A stretch of DNA of 8,419 bases from an uncultured beta proteobacterium (GTDB lineage Bacteria > Pseudomonadota > Gammaproteobacteria > Burkholderiales > Burkholderiaceae_C), in contig CAIYQF010000276.1 of assembly GCA_903928325.1 (NCBI GenBank), positions 1 through 8,419 of the forward strand. Reading direction: 5' to 3'. A program made the translations under genes and the position numbers. The notes beneath the pieces are model-generated. The model ran no database searches. It was given only the letters and a program-made list of their open reading frames with translations, and was not told where the DNA came from. This document shows, piece by piece, positions 6,519-8,419 of the stretch. Position 1 is the first letter of the stretch, and every line of letters starts with the position of its first letter.

Positions 6519-6771
6519 ATTTGATGAATCTGCCAAAAAAGAACTTGCAAAGTTAGACCGCCAGGTTGCCCGAAAGCTGATTGAATTCCTGAAAGATCGA
6601 GTCCTGAGTCGGAAAGATCCTCGTAGCGTCGGCCAAGCGCTAAAAGGTTCGACCCTTGGCGAGTTCTGGAAATACAGAGTCGCCGATTTCAGAATCATCG
6701 TAAGCATTCAGGATGAGCGCATGACAGTGCTTGTGTTACGGGTAGGCAATCGTAGTGATATTTACAGATAG
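6502..6771 (+). CDS. relE: RelE/ParE-superfamily toxin (likely ribosome-dependent mRNA interferase)
   Basis: An 89-residue toxin of the RelE fold, which in RelE itself cuts mRNA in the ribosomal A site. The start must be TTG 6502: an in-frame stop lies at 6487-6489, no ATG or GTG intervenes, and GGAGG (6491-6495) sits 6 bases upstream. Visible family features are IEFDESAKKELAKLDRQVARKL (two helices), ALKGSTLGEFWKYRVADFRI (46-65; Lys48, Arg59 and Arg64 align with the basic active-site and core strand of RelE), and the C-terminal RVGNRSDIYR, with Arg84 and Tyr88 in the catalytic end region. The full length and intact motifs suggest an active toxin. RelE activity is more likely than ParE gyrase poisoning, but this is not proved by sequence alone. 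Confidence 0.85.
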   Translation: MAWQIEFDESAKKELAKLDRQVARKLIEFLKDRVLSRKDPRSVGQALKGSTLGEFWKYRVADFRIIVSIQDERMTVLVLRVGNRSDIYR

Positions 6772-6800
6772 GCATATTGCGTTACAAGTGAATCTGTGTA

Positions 6801-6828
6801 TCGGCGCGATCGGCGCGATCGGCGCGAT
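6801..6828 (+). repeat. Three tandem copies of a 9-bp unit
   Basis: The unit CGGCGCGAT occurs three times without change at 6802-6810, 6811-6819 and 6820-6828, preceded by a T that extends the periodicity. The block lies between relE and the truncated hicB gene. It may be a slippage-prone microsatellite, or binding sites spaced at roughly one helical turn. Confidence 0.9.
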
Positions 6829-6870
6829 CAGAATTTTGTGCGAATAATCATCATAAATTTGGAGTAAATC

Positions 6871-7023
6871 ATGTTACTTACAGCCGTCCTAACTGCCGAC
6901 GAAGAAGGCGAATTCATCGCACTGAATCCTGAAACCGGAACGACCACTCAGGGTGAAACGGTTGCGGAAGCGGTACTAAAACTAAAAGAGGCTACGAGTC
7001 TTTATTTGGAAGAATTTTCCTAA
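6871..7023 (+). CDS. hicB: Truncated HicB-family antitoxin (N-terminal part, orphan)
   Basis: A 50-residue frame with a good GGAG (6861-6864) 6 bases before ATG 6871. The protein, MLLTAVLTADEEGEFIALNP followed by ETGTTTQGETVAEAVLKL and KEATSLYLEEFS, matches the partial RNase H-like fold of HicB antitoxins: the strand with DEEGEFIAL, the TQGET turn, and the helix AEAVLKLKEATSLYLEE. HicB proteins normally continue for 15 to 80 more residues, including a DNA-binding domain in the longer class. This one stops at once, and the sequence after it changes character. No hicA toxin gene is next to it. It is probably a decayed antitoxin; a solitary immunity-type role cannot be excluded. Confidence 0.65.
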   Translation: MLLTAVLTADEEGEFIALNPETGTTTQGETVAEAVLKLKEATSLYLEEFS

Positions 7024-7215
7024 AAACCCGGCCTGACCCGGGTAACGCAGAAATCCCAATCGCGAAGTGGCACCGCTGCCCTGAAAATCGCCAGCGCCCC
7101 CAGTTGTCTTGGACCTAGCCGGGCCAAGCCGAGGCCGTGGCGCATATCCCATGGAACTGGCGTTTTCCCGGTAAACGCCCATGTCGGCAGTAAATAGTTG
7201 GGCAGTTCTTAGCAT
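7024..7215. repeat. GC-rich block rich in inverted repeats, candidate dispersed element
   Basis: The block begins right after the shortened hicB frame. It holds ACCCGG/CCGGGT (7026-7031, 7038-7043), a near-perfect pair GAAAATCGCCAG (7083-7094) with CTGGCGTTTTC (7157-7167), CCAGTT/AACTGG (7100-7105, 7155-7160) and CTTGG/CCAAG (7108-7112, 7124-7128). Several frames on both strands stay open for about 60 codons without resembling any family known to me. A palindromic repeat copy or a small insertion remnant is plausible; it may be what cut off hicB. Confidence 0.4.
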
Positions 7216-7226
7216 TTAGGTCCAGG

Positions 7227-7300
7227 GGCAAGTTGCCGGTTGGCCTTTAACCTCCAAGAGCATAAAATCGTCCGAAACAAGGCAAATACGTTGCCTTTTT
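7227..7300 (+). promoter_or_regulatory. Two GGCAA/TTGCC dyads upstream of the zeta toxin, second with a T-run
   Basis: GGCAAGTTGCC (7227-7237) and the dyad AAGGCAA/TTGCCTT (7279-7285, 7291-7297; 5-base loop) share the half-sites GGCAA and TTGCC. The second is followed by Ts to 7300 and looks like a rho-independent terminator only 18 bases before the toxin start. They could be a pair of operators for autoregulation, or an attenuator or terminator insulating the toxin from upstream transcription. Confidence 0.45.
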
Positions 7301-7318
7301 GACTTCTAAAACGCCAAT

Positions 7319-7831
7319 TTGAAAAAAATCATCATCATCGCAGGACCTAATGGCGCTGGCAAAACCACTTTTGCCCGTGACTTTTTGCCTGCGGAGGCCC
7401 AGACAATCCGGTTTATCAATGCCGATCTGATCGCTGCGGGACTGGCACCGTTTAATCCCGAATCCGCTGGACTCAGAGCCGGTCGCTTGATGCTGGAGGA
7501 GATAGACGCGTGCGTGGGAGCAGGCAGCAGCTTTGCATTTGAGACCACTCTGTCCGGCCTGTCCTATCTGCGCAAGATCACCATCTGGCAGGGGCTTGGG
7601 TACCAGGTCAAACTATGGTTCTTGTCGCTGCCCAACGATGATGTGGCGGTTTCCCGTGTAGCGGTGCGTGTTGCCCAAGGCGGACACAACATTCCTGAGG
7701 CCGTGATCCGCAGGCGCTTCAAAGCCGGGCTAACCAATTTCCACGAGCGATACAGCCAAGTGGTCGATTCTTTGGCTTTTTATGACAGCTATGTGCGGCC
7801 ACCCAAACTTGTAGACTGGAGCGTTAAATGA
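7319..7831 (+). CDS. Zeta-toxin family P-loop kinase
   Basis: A 170-residue P-loop protein of the zeta toxin family. True zeta toxins phosphorylate UDP-N-acetylglucosamine and so block cell-wall synthesis. Walker A is GPNGAGKT (9-16). FINADLI (32-38) places Asp36 as the likely catalytic base, FAFETTLSG (72-80) holds the conserved Glu75, and SRVAVRVAQGGHNIPEAVIRRRF (112-134) is the lid-type segment with arginines and the GGH signature. The only possible start is TTG 7319: an in-frame stop lies at 7307-7309 and no ATG comes before the P-loop. There is no clear Shine-Dalgarno, so translation should be weak. It is shorter than epsilon-zeta toxins. The stop overlaps the next gene as ATGA. The substrate is uncertain; other small P-loop kinases share these motifs. 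Confidence 0.82.
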   Translation: MKKIIIIAGPNGAGKTTFARDFLPAEAQTIRFINADLIAAGLAPFNPESAGLRAGRLMLEEIDACVGAGSSFAFETTLSGLSYLRKITIWQGLGYQVKLWFLSLPNDDVAVSRVAVRVAQGGHNIPEAVIRRRFKAGLTNFHERYSQVVDSLAFYDSYVRPPKLVDWSVK

Positions 7832-8034
7832 ACCCCAAAGACATCCGTACATCGTCTGACCCTGACCTAGCAGGCTCTTATGCGGCCATGCTGCGCGCTG
7901 CGCATTCGGCGGAAGATCTAGCAATCAAAACCAACACCAGCATCATCGTAGGTATGGATGGCAAAGAAGTCCGCCTGACCGCTAAAGACCTGATCAAGCT
8001 GCGGGAGCAAGAAAAGACATTCGCGGCTACCTGA
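7828..8034 (+). CDS. Unknown 68-residue protein, candidate antitoxin of the zeta-type toxin
   Basis: I do not recognise the family. ATG 7828 overlaps the toxin's TGA as ATGA, and GGAG (7818-7821) lies 6 bases upstream, so it is translated with the toxin but has the stronger start signal. The protein has an Ala-rich helix (DLAGSYAAMLRAAHSAEDLAIKT, 13-35), a short strand pair around TSIIVGMDGKEVRLTAKDLI (37-56), and a charged helical end (KLREQEKTFAAT). No DNA-binding motif is obvious. Its size, coupling and position make it the likely antitoxin, although classical epsilon/PezA partners lie upstream of zeta, not downstream. The antitoxin role is inference. Confidence 0.7.
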   Translation: MNPKDIRTSSDPDLAGSYAAMLRAAHSAEDLAIKTNTSIIVGMDGKEVRLTAKDLIKLREQEKTFAAT

Positions 8035-8099
8035 GGGGCTGCCTGCACACCAGTAATCCGAGAATTTACTGAAATTACCTTTTGTAGCAGACTGCGTAT

Positions 8100-8259
8100 G
8101 ACCCAAAGTGAAATCACTCCGGCCTACTTGATTTTTCAATCCGACCCGAGTGAAAATGGGGCAAAAAACCAATTTGTTGCATAATGCAACAAAATTGGGT
8201 ATTACACGATTTATTACACGGTCTATTTTTACCAATATAAGTCATTGATTTATATAGGT
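8100..8259. repeat. Cluster of direct repeats and dyads beside the tRNA fragment
   Basis: In the AT-rich stretch after the last gene, GACCCAAAGTGAAA (8100-8113) recurs as GACCCGAGTGAAA (8144-8156). CCAATTT-GTTGCAT (8169-8182) meets its mirror ATGCAAC-AAATTGG (8184-8198) with one extra base. TATTACACG occurs twice at a 12-bp step (8200-8208, 8212-8220). ACCAATATAA (8231-8240) faces TTATATAGGT (8250-8259) with one mismatch. This arrangement suits integrase and excisionase arm sites next to an attachment core. No coding sequence is seen here. Confidence 0.45.
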
Positions 8260-8278
8260 ATTTTAAGAACCTAGTTTT

Positions 8279-8323
8279 CTGTTAATCCGTAGGTCCCTGG
8301 TTCGAGCCCAGGTTGAGGAGCCA
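8279..8323 (+). other. 3' fragment of tRNA-Asn (GTT): candidate integrase attachment site
   Basis: These 45 bases are the 3' part of a tRNA-Asn: anticodon loop CTGTTAA with anticodon GTT (8281-8283), 3' anticodon strand TCCGT, variable loop AGGTC (8291-8295), T-arm CCTGG / TTCGAGC / CCAGG (8296-8312), acceptor strand TTGAGGA (8313-8319), discriminator G and encoded CCA (8321-8323). The bases to the left (ending TAGTTTT) cannot form the 5' half, so it is not a functional tRNA gene. A fragment that begins exactly at the anticodon loop and ends at CCA is the classic displaced direct repeat left when an element integrates into a tRNA gene. Its orientation puts the intact tRNA, and the element, to the left. 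Confidence 0.85.
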
Positions 8324-8325
8324 AA

Positions 8326-8383
8326 ATACCTTCTGGTACAACAACTTAGAGTTGGTTGTTAAAAATTTAAATGCAGAAGGTAT
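8326..8383. other. Large inverted repeat right of the tRNA fragment
   Basis: ATACCTTCTG (8326-8335) pairs perfectly with CAGAAGGTAT (8374-8383), and CAACAACT (8339-8346) pairs with AGTTGgTTG just inside, with one bulged base. The spacer is AT-rich. A further dyad GTTGAT/ATCAAC (8396-8401, 8411-8416) lies at the window edge. It could be part of the attachment region or a transcript end; there is no T-run next to the outer stem. Confidence 0.4.
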
Positions 8384-8419
8384 CTAACTGCCTCAGTTGA
8401 TATTTTTTGAATCAACCCC

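Noticed and set aside
6801..6828. Short repeats as a CRISPR array or origin iterons
   Set aside because: Units are 9 bp and directly abutting without spacers, only three copies, and no cas or rep gene is nearby.
6982..7215. 77-codon - strand frame in the GC-rich block, plus another of about 60 codons in a second - strand frame
   Set aside because: No recognisable domain and multiple open frames in the same block; better explained by GC bias and palindromic repeats.
8169..8198. Dyad read as a terminator for the zeta operon
   Set aside because: There is no T-run after it and only one base between the arms, so it fits a protein-binding dyad better than a hairpin terminator.

Overview
The window looks like Burkholderiales (Betaproteobacteria), probably Comamonadaceae-like. 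The evidence is a Bug/TctC-type periplasmic receptor (a family heavily expanded in that group), a TRAP dicarboxylate-type permease, moderately high GC with AT-rich intergenic stretches, and a tRNA-Asn 3' segment of proteobacterial type. This assignment is inference from gene content; no database search was possible.

Left part (1-3050, + strand). It opens with the C-terminal half of a TRAP transporter large permease (3-758). A small secreted Kazal-domain protein (1021-1257) and a 60-residue protein with an EF-hand-like Asp-rich loop (1457-1639) follow. The second of these ends at a strong UACG-tetraloop terminator. A 400-base gap holding several competing hairpins then leads to an Ala/Thr/Ser-rich cytosolic protein with two related ALQ-GDL helical repeats (2091-2978), which ends at a strong terminator.

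Middle (3051-5846, - strand). This is a tight three-gene operon: a Bug-type periplasmic solute receptor, an NADPH-dependent FMN reductase joined to it by an ATGA stop/start overlap, and an ATP-grasp ligase overlapping the reductase by 23 bp. No TctA/TctB permease is present. The set suggests uptake or sensing of an organic acid coupled to a redox step and an ATP-driven ligation, but the substrate cannot be read from the sequence. The roughly 450-base divergent gap to the right holds a 20-bp palindrome and a RelB-type operator.

Right part (6294-8323, + strand) is accessory DNA. It contains a RelB/RelE toxin-antitoxin pair, a three-unit 9-bp tandem repeat, a 50-residue truncated HicB antitoxin followed by a GC-rich palindromic block, and a zeta-type P-loop toxin joined by an ATGA overlap to a downstream 68-residue unknown protein, its candidate antitoxin. 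Both toxins can only start at TTG, while their partners have ATG with a good ribosome-binding site, which should bias expression toward the antitoxins. Next comes an AT-rich stretch of direct repeats and dyads, ending in a precise 45-base copy of the 3' part of tRNA-Asn (anticodon loop to CCA) with no 5' half. This is the signature of an integrase attachment site at the distal end of a tRNA-targeting genomic island. Because the fragment reads left to right, the intact tRNA-Asn should lie to the left, beyond position 1, so much or all of this window may be island DNA. No integrase gene is visible.
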